Assembly (NCBI GenBank): GCA_002168115.1 | Contig: NHCC01000021.1 | Location: 39,102 to 84,062 of the forward strand | DNA: 44,961 nt | Direction: 5' to 3' | From: Rhodospirillaceae bacterium TMED23 | GTDB taxonomy: Bacteria > Pseudomonadota > Alphaproteobacteria > Rhodospirillales > UBA2165 | Shown: positions 38,101-44,961 of the stretch, piece by piece | Position numbering within the stretch: the first letter of the stretch is position 1 | Layout: each line of letters starts with the position of its first letter | Notes under the pieces: model-generated | The model's database searches: none | What the model was told of the DNA's origin: nothing | Seen by the model: the letters and a program-made list of their open reading frames with translations, nothing else | Program-made: the position numbers and the translations under genes

Positions 38101-38252
38101 CCCCCTTTACCACCAAGAGCTTTATCAACAATTTGCTTAGGAATATCCAAGGAAACAAAATAAAAAGGGAAAGAGAGCGCTGCCATTAACATCAAAAACA
38201 ATTGTTCTTTCTTGCTATACCGCAATACGTAGCTAAATATTCCTTTATCCAT
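35151..38252 (-). CDS. ABC-exporter-like protein: TM domain, degenerate expanded nucleotide-binding domain, C-terminal cNMP-binding domain
   Basis: N-term type-IV exporter TMD; GAPGSGKN (Walker A, S/T replaced by N), RLSNIQRQKLALARGM (degenerate signature), FVMNEALTGLD (Walker B D->N); C-term FKQGDVGDKAYVIISGDADVIL...FGELALLCDAPRTATIRA cNMP domain. Confidence 0.85.
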   Translation of the reverse strand: MDKGIFSYVLRYSKKEQLFLMLMAALSFPFYFVSLDIPKQIVDKALGGKGGEKSASFPVEVLGFEFSQVGYLLVLCFTFLALVFINGGFKYFINVYRGAAGERMLRRLRYQLLERVLRFPLPQFKKTSQGEVVSMVALETEPLGGFFGEALSLPTYQGGTLLTLMIFMFVQDWKLGLAAVALYPVQGYLIPKLQRKVNLLGKQRVLTVRRLSERIGEAVSGAHEIHANDTSQFELADLSERLGSLYNIRFEIYKKKFFIKFVNNFLALLTPFFFYSIGGYLVIQGDISVGALIAILGAYKDVSAPWKMLLTYYQRLEDSRIKYEQLIEKFELPDLKDVEKQTIEPDSLPNLEGKLAAANISLVEDDGLKILDSASMSVELPAHVAVVGAPGSGKNEYSQIMAGLLEPTSGRVTINDSNVNEMPEAITGRKVSYVSQEPYIFSGTIRDNLLYGLKHRPKKEADYSEEEKVVRERFLEESGGAGNSSNDIRADWVDMASIGIDTETELNVKAVHYLSKVGLEDDVYQIGLRQTIDKTNQDDLANKILSARQELRKRLNDAKMSGFVESFDKEKFNSNASVAENILFGTPVGENFNIESLGENEYVQEVLNTCGLTEAFMQKGQKLAEIMVDLFRGLPSDHEFFERFSFISSDDLPEFESLLTKITNKGLDSLADEDRSRLRVLPFKLIPARHHVGLVDDDFCSQLLKARIAFSEGLPEDLRASVEFFDSESYNSASSVQDNILFGKLASERAGSTEAVGELMIAVIRETGLHSEIIDLGLNYDVGNGGSRLSNIQRQKLALARGMFKEPDIFVMNEALTGLDQESQQNVLESIRKEQEGKSLLFVPSEAEAGQGFDKIFSVKSGKVLSEGDTVDHTENSDEGSETRSEGGFGDEIDVLAGVPLFGGLDRSKLKLLSFASERHKYATDDNVFKQGDVGDKAYVIISGDADVILETEDGPQKLVTMSKNDLFGELALLCDAPRTATIRASTELSLMSISKDVFFKLISEDVNMSARVTRFLADRLVRTTKDLSEAKK

Positions 38253-38413
38253 CTAAAATCCCCTTGGTTAAATAACCCGCTAAGAATGAAGTTAAATTAT
38301 AGAGACTGTACTATGCCTCATGCAAGCTTCTTATAATACAATTGATCGTACAATAATTTTTTGATAATCTATGAAACTCAAATAAAATGTTTATCATGTT
38401 TACCTCTGAACGA

Positions 38414-39559
38414 TTATACTAGTGAAGATATAATATCAGCCGTCTTTTCTGCTCCTGAAATATTAATATTATGCTTTACATTAATTGGCTCTTCTAACGA
38501 AAGATTAATCATAATAACTAATTTTTCGAGAGTTAAATCTTCTTCTGGTATCTGACGGATCAAACCACGTTGTGCAAGAAGTCTCGTTCTGAGAGTTTGC
38601 TCCGTTTCATGGCCTCCAGCATACGGTACGGAAATACTATTCGCTTTAGTTGCCAGAGTTTCCATAAGAGTGTTATAGCCTCCCTGCGAAATGGATAACC
38701 GACAATTTTTCAAAAGACCTATAAAATCAGGCCGGGCTCTCTCAACTACCAGTCCTTTTTCCTCAGATTCTTTCAAAGAATGAAAAACAATATCACTAAT
38801 ACTATAGCCCACTAAAATACGCCAAAGATGATTTTTTGCATTAGTAAAGGGTCTGGCCTTGATAGCAAGTTTAAGTAAATTTTCCCCAACCGCGCCGCTT
38901 CCTGATGAAACTAAAATTTCAGATGGTCTCGCCGCAACCTCTTCGTTTCTAATTTTTTCCTGATCAACAACATAGCCCGTATATTTGATTAAATTTATAA
39001 TTTCATTGGACTTTGGGAAAGTTTTATCAAACGGAATTAAGCTAGGATCGCCATGAACGAGAACCAAGTCAAAGTATTGTTTTACTCTTTCAATCATTTC
39101 TTTATCTCGATGCGGTTTATTTTTTTCAACCAAAATATCGCGAACAGAACAAATAATTTTTACGCTCGATTTCAATTTTTTTGCCTTCTCAAGTAAAGGT
39201 AATAGTTCAAATTCGAGTTGACGCCGACCAAACGGATATAATTCTATAATTAAAATATCAGGATCAGTAAGTGTAAAAACCTCAAGAAGTTTGTTCCGAC
39301 GAAGCATTTTAAGTTCATTGCTTATTTGCTGACCATCGGAATCAATTAAAGATTCAAATTTACGATTGCTTGCCTTAATTGAAGGGAGTTGAATAAAGGT
39401 CATTCCAGTATCATCGATAACTGGAACATTCTCTCCACCAGAAATTATTGACACCTCCAAATTTTTTTTCAGCATCGATCTAGCTAATGTAATTGTTCTC
39501 TTAACATGCCCTATACCCAATAAATGTTGGACATAAAAAAGTACTTTAGATCTTGACAT
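38414..39559 (-). CDS. COG4671-like GT-B glycosyltransferase (MurG-like C-domain)
   Basis: VLFYVQHLLGIGHVKRTITLARSML, SVRDILVEK, YTGYV, SISQGGYNTLMETLATKANSISVPYAGGHETEQTLRTRLLAQRGLI. Confidence 0.8.
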   Translation of the reverse strand: MSRSKVLFYVQHLLGIGHVKRTITLARSMLKKNLEVSIISGGENVPVIDDTGMTFIQLPSIKASNRKFESLIDSDGQQISNELKMLRRNKLLEVFTLTDPDILIIELYPFGRRQLEFELLPLLEKAKKLKSSVKIICSVRDILVEKNKPHRDKEMIERVKQYFDLVLVHGDPSLIPFDKTFPKSNEIINLIKYTGYVVDQEKIRNEEVAARPSEILVSSGSGAVGENLLKLAIKARPFTNAKNHLWRILVGYSISDIVFHSLKESEEKGLVVERARPDFIGLLKNCRLSISQGGYNTLMETLATKANSISVPYAGGHETEQTLRTRLLAQRGLIRQIPEEDLTLEKLVIMINLSLEEPINVKHNINISGAEKTADIISSLV

Positions 39560-39571
39560 AATTTTATTTTT

Positions 39572-40156
39572 CTATTTTAGGTTAATATTTAGACTAACTA
39601 TTCTCGGCTCTCCGGTATTATTTAATTCAAATAAATGCATACATCCATCATTCAATTTCTCTTCGGGCTTTTCAACCATATCCCAGCCCACTGAAAGAGC
39701 GTATAAAGCTCTTATAAACCCCTTATGTGTAACTATGATGGTTGGTTTTCCTTCTTGAGCTATCTCTTTTAATAGAGGCTGCATCCTATTTTGTACTTCT
39801 CTAGGACTTTCGCCATTAGGACCACGAAAATCTAACCCCTTTGCCTCCCAAGCGACCATAAGATCACCTAACTCGCTTCTTAAGTCTACCAGGCTTCGTC
39901 CTTCCCAATCCCCCCAAGCCATTTCAACGGCTCTTGAGTCTAATCGTGGCTTAAAACCAGCTAGTATTTGTGCGGTTTGATAAGCTCGTTTCAATGGGCT
40001 CGCAATCCAATTATAATTATCAAAATCCCGAGGCAACGACCATTCAGAAACTTCTTTTACACCATAATCACTCAGTGGGATATCAGTGCTGCCTTGAACC
40101 AAACCTGTTAGGTTCCAATGAGTTTTTCCATGCCGAATAAGGCCTATTTTTGTCAT
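39572..40156 (-). CDS. histidine phosphatase family protein (phosphoglycerate mutase-like)
   Basis: IGLIRHGKTHWNLTGLVQGSTDIPLSDYG, ASPLKRAYQTAQIL, VTHKGFIRAL. Confidence 0.93.
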   Translation of the reverse strand: MTKIGLIRHGKTHWNLTGLVQGSTDIPLSDYGVKEVSEWSLPRDFDNYNWIASPLKRAYQTAQILAGFKPRLDSRAVEMAWGDWEGRSLVDLRSELGDLMVAWEAKGLDFRGPNGESPREVQNRMQPLLKEIAQEGKPTIIVTHKGFIRALYALSVGWDMVEKPEEKLNDGCMHLFELNNTGEPRIVSLNINLK

Positions 40157-41277
40157 TGAATTACACTTCCTATTGCATCATTAATAATCTCAGCAGCCCG
40201 CTCAATCGAATGTTCATCCCGAGCAATTCTGCGTGCTTCTTCAGACATTCTCTCCCTTAGACTCACGCTTGATATCATCAAATCAATTGCCTCAGAGAAT
40301 TGTTTAACATCGCCAACATCACATAATAAGCCAGTTTTATCATGGCGTACAATGTCACTAACACCCCCGCTCCTTCCAGATATAACAGGCAATCCAGACA
40401 TTTGGGCTTCGAGCATTGCCATGCCATAGGCTTCATCCACCGCAGGCCATAAAAATAAATCACTTCCAGACAAAATCTTATTGATATCCTCCTGATTTAG
40501 CTGTCCCAAAAAGAAAATATTATCGCGGTTTAAGTAAGAGGTAACTTTATCTCTCGCTGGTCCATCACCTACCACCAATAACTGCCAATTATTATGGTTA
40601 CATTGATCTAGAGACCGACCCAATAATTCATATGATTTAAGCTTAGCATCATCTCTCATCATAGCTACTGTTACTAAAATACACTTTGAATTATCCAATT
40701 GATATTTTTCAATTAATTCTATACGGGATATTTTTCGGAATAAAAAAGAAGGCGAAATATCTGTAAATGGCCTTAATAATATATGTTTTTGGGAATTACT
40801 CAAAAGGGGCAATACACAATGTGTGTCAGCTGAATTAACACTAAAAATAATATTTGCGTATTGTATTATTTTGATGACCTCTGAATGACTTGCGCTCCAA
40901 TTACCTTTAGAACGTTTAGGAGCATGCGAGACTTCAGCTGCTATATATGGTATGCTTAATTCCTTCGAAACCGTTGGCCCTATCCAATCAACAGCTTTAT
41001 AATAAAGATGGTAAGTAAACCAAAGTTCAGGCCGCTCAGACTGATTAATATTCTTAAACGACCTAATTAAAGACTCAGCTATCTGTTCTCCTTTTTCTTT
41101 AAATTCTTTTTGAGTTTGGCTACTACCGTGAGGATCACGAGACTGAAAGTCAGAAACAATTGAAACTTTATGTTTCTTGTGTTCAAGTGCTCTAATAAAC
41201 GCCCTAGCTATTTTTCTATCTCCAGACGGCACATCAGAGTTCGGTGATTTTAATGGTGCATAAAATGCAATCTGCAT
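40153..41277 (-). CDS. glycosyltransferase family 4 protein
   Basis: LLVVGDGPARDKV, FFLGQLNQEDINKILSGSDLFLWPAVDEAYGMAMLEAQMSGLPVISGRSGGVSDIVRHDKTGLL. Confidence 0.9.
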   Translation of the reverse strand: MQIAFYAPLKSPNSDVPSGDRKIARAFIRALEHKKHKVSIVSDFQSRDPHGSSQTQKEFKEKGEQIAESLIRSFKNINQSERPELWFTYHLYYKAVDWIGPTVSKELSIPYIAAEVSHAPKRSKGNWSASHSEVIKIIQYANIIFSVNSADTHCVLPLLSNSQKHILLRPFTDISPSFLFRKISRIELIEKYQLDNSKCILVTVAMMRDDAKLKSYELLGRSLDQCNHNNWQLLVVGDGPARDKVTSYLNRDNIFFLGQLNQEDINKILSGSDLFLWPAVDEAYGMAMLEAQMSGLPVISGRSGGVSDIVRHDKTGLLCDVGDVKQFSEAIDLMISSVSLRERMSEEARRIARDEHSIERAAEIINDAIGSVIQ

Positions 41278-41281
41278 TGGA

Positions 41282-42529
41282 CTATCTCTTCAATTCTCTT
41301 TTTAGAGGCAAATCAAACAAGGGAAATATCTTCTCGATACAGTCTCTAAAATCAAAACCGTTGAGTACCTTCAGTCGACCGGCCAAGCCCATTTTTGAAC
41401 GATCATCTGGACTGGTAATAAAGCGAGTTAGCGCGTTTATAAGCATTTCATTATTCTCATAGGAAACTAATAATCCTGTCTTTTCGTGATCAATTAACTC
41501 TGGTATTGCTGAAATGTTAGTCGATATGCAAGGCAACCCAATGGATTGGGCCTCCATTAGCACGTTAGGCAAACCATCCCTGTCGCCGTTGTGGGCGATG
41601 ATGCATGGTAAGACGAAAATATCCGTTTTTTTATACTCGAGTATTACAGCTTCTTGTGTTTGAGAGCCGAGCCACGTGATATTATTATTAATCCCCAATT
41701 TATCTGCTAATCGTTGAAGTTTTGGTTTAAGTGGCCCTCCACCCACATGTGTAAAATGCCAATTTAAATTATCTTGTATTGCTGCCAAAGCCTCTAAAAG
41801 ATTTACGTAACCTTTCTTTTCAACAGCTCGCCCAACTGATAAAATACGAACTGGGTCCAACTTCTTTAATCCTGTTCTATCGCTATAATTTGGAGAAGTA
41901 TTCCGAAATCTATTTAAATCAATACCATGATAAGCTAAAAAAACTTTGGAAGAGTCATGCGCTAAAAAGGAGAGCCGTTCATAATTCGTTCTAGTACACG
42001 TCACTATCCAACTACAACTCATCAACTTGCCTTTAAGTTCAGCCTCCGGCGTTGTCCAGATGTCAACAGCGTGAGCTGAGCAAGACCATTCCAAGCCTCT
42101 AAGAATAGCCGTATATTGGGCAACTGAAGCTGGAGTATGAAGAAAATGAGCATGAATATGTTCAATATTACTGGGCAATTCGGCCGCTAGAACGATAGCT
42201 TGGCCGAAACGACGAAATCGGCTTAATGAAAAATCAGACTTTAAATCTTTCCTCCATACTAAATAGGCCTTCCTATAACCTTCACATTTTTTAATTTTCC
42301 ACCAGGACTTAACAACACGACTCACTTCGAGATACAAGTATTCTGGTAAGTATTTTACTAGTGATTTAATCTCGTTATGAATAGGATGAATCTTATGATC
42401 CGTTGGTTTTCTAAGCGAAATTATATGAATATTTAACCCGGACTTTTCTAACTCTAAGATCTCTTGCGCAATAAAAGTTTCTGAGAGACGTGGATAACCT
42501 TTAACAATAATAGCGATATTTTTTGGCAA
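41282..42529 (-). CDS. glycosyltransferase family 4 protein
   Basis: YPRLSETFIAQEILELEKSGLNIHIISLR, HIHAHFLHTPASVAQYTAIL, ILSVGRAVEKKGYVNLLEAL, GDRDGLPNVLMEAQSIGLPCISTNISAIPELI. Confidence 0.93.
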   Translation of the reverse strand: MPKNIAIIVKGYPRLSETFIAQEILELEKSGLNIHIISLRKPTDHKIHPIHNEIKSLVKYLPEYLYLEVSRVVKSWWKIKKCEGYRKAYLVWRKDLKSDFSLSRFRRFGQAIVLAAELPSNIEHIHAHFLHTPASVAQYTAILRGLEWSCSAHAVDIWTTPEAELKGKLMSCSWIVTCTRTNYERLSFLAHDSSKVFLAYHGIDLNRFRNTSPNYSDRTGLKKLDPVRILSVGRAVEKKGYVNLLEALAAIQDNLNWHFTHVGGGPLKPKLQRLADKLGINNNITWLGSQTQEAVILEYKKTDIFVLPCIIAHNGDRDGLPNVLMEAQSIGLPCISTNISAIPELIDHEKTGLLVSYENNEMLINALTRFITSPDDRSKMGLAGRLKVLNGFDFRDCIEKIFPLFDLPLKRELKR

Positions 42530-42560
42530 CCCAATTCCCTCAAATTTTAAGCTCTCAAAA

Positions 42561-43802
42561 TTATCCCATAAGAGCAGAAATATCTATCGCTTCTTGATTG
42601 CTTCTGTTCTTTTCAAGATGTCGTCCCACTAAACGACTAATATTTGGCAAACCATCCAGTAATCCCGGTAAAACTATATCTGATGGCGGACGTTGCTGAG
42701 GAAGTTGTCGCAATGCCGTTATCATAGAGCATGTATCTCTAAATCCATCGTCATTTAAGACTGACATTAGCCCAAGTTCTTGAGCCCTCGAAGCTCTAAT
42801 ATATTGCTCTAATCTTGGCTTAGTGCGAGGTATAATTAAAGCGGGCTTATTAAATGATAAAATTTCACAAAACGTATTATATCCCCCCATGGCTATAATA
42901 CCGATTGCGTTTTTCATTAAGTGCTCAATATGTGAATCAAAAACAATTGATTCGACATTTTCTAGCGTCTCAATACGTTTAATAAATTTCTCCTGATCAT
43001 CGTTTTGCATGAAAGGCCCAAAGACGATCAGAGCACGGTGAGGAATAAATTTGGAGGACTCATAAGCCCTTAGCACCCAATCAATTAAATCCTCACCATC
43101 ACCCCCTCCCCCAGCGGTAACCAAAAAATAGCTACTTTCGTTCTTCACAGCAGGTACCGTTGCGGAAGCGTCTGGAACTGCGTAACGTAAATAACCTGTA
43201 TAAATAATTTTACGCCGCACAGAGGCCGAAAGAGAAATGCCTCTAAGAGGCTCATATATTTGAGGCAATCCATAAACCCAAATTTCATCATATAGATTTT
43301 CAAGCGATGGCATTACGTTCTTACGCTCCCACTCGGGGACCAAAAGTTTGGCTTCATCCATAACATCTCTTAATCCAAGAACAAGTCGGGTTCCGCGTTT
43401 TTTTAAGATTTTTAAGGTCTCCTCCACTTCACCTCTTAGGCCCAATGGTTCTTTATCAACTACAAATATATCAGGATCAAAGACTTCAGCTGTGTGTTGT
43501 ATGATCGAGCCCCGCAACTCCATAGTTTTTTCAATATCCATATGAAGGCTTAGCGACGTATAATCGCCATTTCTCAACTTAATTACTCCTGGAACTCGGA
43601 CGAAATCTACTCTTGATCGAAAATCAAAACTTCCAATTATTGGCGAACCAGAGAGAATTAAAATAGATAAACTCTCATAACACCCAACGAGCGAGTGAGC
43701 GATCTCTCGACATCTTCGCAAATGTCCCAAACCAAAGCTATCATGGCTATAAATTAAAATGCGGCACTCTGGTGAGTTAATGTCAACGTTATCTTCAGCC
43801 AT
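42561..43802 (-). CDS. COG4671-like GT-B glycosyltransferase
   Basis: ILIYSHDSFGLGHLRRCREIAHSL, DPDIFVVDKEPLGLRGE, LGLRDVMDE, YTGYLRY, IAMGGYNTFCEILSFNKPALIIPRTKPRLEQYIRASRAQELGLM. Confidence 0.85.
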   Translation of the reverse strand: MAEDNVDINSPECRILIYSHDSFGLGHLRRCREIAHSLVGCYESLSILILSGSPIIGSFDFRSRVDFVRVPGVIKLRNGDYTSLSLHMDIEKTMELRGSIIQHTAEVFDPDIFVVDKEPLGLRGEVEETLKILKKRGTRLVLGLRDVMDEAKLLVPEWERKNVMPSLENLYDEIWVYGLPQIYEPLRGISLSASVRRKIIYTGYLRYAVPDASATVPAVKNESSYFLVTAGGGGDGEDLIDWVLRAYESSKFIPHRALIVFGPFMQNDDQEKFIKRIETLENVESIVFDSHIEHLMKNAIGIIAMGGYNTFCEILSFNKPALIIPRTKPRLEQYIRASRAQELGLMSVLNDDGFRDTCSMITALRQLPQQRPPSDIVLPGLLDGLPNISRLVGRHLEKNRSNQEAIDISALMG

Positions 43803-43914
43803 TCAACTTCCCCATATTGAGGGTAACAATACCATAATCCAGTTACACAATTTGAAAAAAGTAGCGCGTATACTGAAATCTCATACGAAAATATTATTAT
43901 ATCAAGAAAAGGTT

Positions 43915-44958
43915 TCAGTCACGTTTAAAAATAATCACTTTATCTCTATTAAAATTAATATTACCTCTATCTCCAACCTTTAATTGATTTTCCGCAGATT
44001 GCGAAATAAATACATACTCTTTATCCTTATCCTGTTTGAGCAAACTGCAACGAATATGTTCCATACCTCCAATAATTCTTACTTCTTCTACTTTTGCCCC
44101 TAAGTCCTTCTCATCCATTCGTTCATTGGGAATTAACTTAAGTGTGTCGGGCCTCATTACAACATTTAGTTCTTTTTCAGAGCATGGTTCATTATAGGGA
44201 ATATCTCCGATAGCAGTTTTAATTAAGTTGTTAGAAAACGTTCCTTTAAAACAATTAATCGGGCCGAGAAACGAAGCAGCGAACTTATCCACCGGCTCAT
44301 GATAAAGTTCAAAAGCCGACCCACTTTGTGTAATTTCACCGTTATTCATTAAAATAATTCTATCGGCTATTAACATAGCCTCTTCAGGATCATGAGTAAC
44401 TATTACAGCGGTAATACCCATTTGTTTTAAAAGTGATATCGTATAGTCCCTGATTTCATTGCGTAGATTTGTGTCTAGGCTTGAAAAAGGCTCATCTAAA
44501 AGCAAAATACGCGGGTTTGTCACAATTGATCTTGCTAGAGCTACTCTTTGTTGCTCCCCACCCGACATTTCATGAGGATATTTATGCTCATGGCCAACCA
44601 TATTAATCTGTTCAAATAATTCTGCTACCTGTTTATTATGAGTTCTTTTTCCCAGAGCCCAAATAATATTTTGTTTCGCGGTCAGATGGGGAAATAGCGC
44701 AAAATCTTGAAATAGAAAACCCACCTTCCGTTTATGAGGTTCAATAAAAATTTTATCGCTCGTTACATTTTGATTTGCTATTGAGATGGTCCCAGAAATT
44801 GGTCTTTCTAACCCAGCGATTAATCGTAATGTCGAAGTTTTACCGCAACCCGAAGGACCAAGTAAACAGATGATTTCTCCAGATTTTGCTTCCAAAGAAA
44901 TTTTATTCAATATTAATTTTTGTTGTACTTTATAACTTAAACCCGAAATTCGTAACAT
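43915..44958 (-). CDS. ABC transporter ATP-binding protein (FbpC/PotA-like with TOBE-type C-terminus)
   Basis: LLGPSGCGKTSTLRLIAGLERP, FLFQDFALFPHLTAKQNI, MSGGEQQRVALARSIVTNPRILLLDEPFSSLD, VTHDPEEAMLIADRI. Confidence 0.94.
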   Translation of the reverse strand: MLRISGLSYKVQQKLILNKISLEAKSGEIICLLGPSGCGKTSTLRLIAGLERPISGTISIANQNVTSDKIFIEPHKRKVGFLFQDFALFPHLTAKQNIIWALGKRTHNKQVAELFEQINMVGHEHKYPHEMSGGEQQRVALARSIVTNPRILLLDEPFSSLDTNLRNEIRDYTISLLKQMGITAVIVTHDPEEAMLIADRIILMNNGEITQSGSAFELYHEPVDKFAASFLGPINCFKGTFSNNLIKTAIGDIPYNEPCSEKELNVVMRPDTLKLIPNERMDEKDLGAKVEEVRIIGGMEHIRCSLLKQDKDKEYVFISQSAENQLKVGDRGNINFNRDKVIIFKRD

Positions 44959-44961
44959 TAG

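Noticed and set aside
1-44961. CRISPR array, tRNA/rRNA, transposase, integrase, phage or toxin-antitoxin/defence module
   Set aside because: No regularly spaced repeats, no recognisable RNA genes and no hallmark proteins seen; the cNMP/ABC genes alone are insufficient to propose a defence system.

Overview
AT-rich, probably alphaproteobacterial window with dense operons and no RNA genes, CRISPR arrays, transposases or phage genes recognised by eye. Left part (1-~21.1 kb) is catabolic. It holds a molybdenum-hydroxylase large subunit running off the left edge (absent from the ORF track), HyuA/HyuB-type hydantoinase/acetophenone-carboxylase subunits with an alpha/beta hydrolase, and a GntR/FCD regulator. 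These are followed by a CoA-dependent aromatic-type locus: acyl/aryl-CoA ligase, MDR oxidoreductase, DUF4863/PnbB-like protein, 4HBT thioesterase, two-gene IorA/IorB-like 2-oxoacid:ferredoxin oxidoreductase, three-subunit 4-hydroxybenzoyl-CoA-reductase-like enzyme with the diagnostic 4-Cys loop in the FAD subunit, and glutaryl-CoA dehydrogenase. Middle part: cNMP-binding protein, ASST-like protein, thioesterase, CgeB-like GT, MBL hydrolase, nadA-nadC without nadB, and a peptide-type ABC importer. Right part (35.1-43.8 kb): a glycosyltransferase/histidine-phosphatase cluster with a 1033-aa ABC-exporter-like protein. Its nucleotide-binding domain is degenerate, has internally duplicated segments and is fused to a cyclic-nucleotide-binding domain. 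Best candidates for under-described biology are (i) the IOR + 4-HBCR pairing and (ii) the glycan cluster with the degenerate ABC-cNMP protein. Family calls come from reading motifs only; no searches were run.
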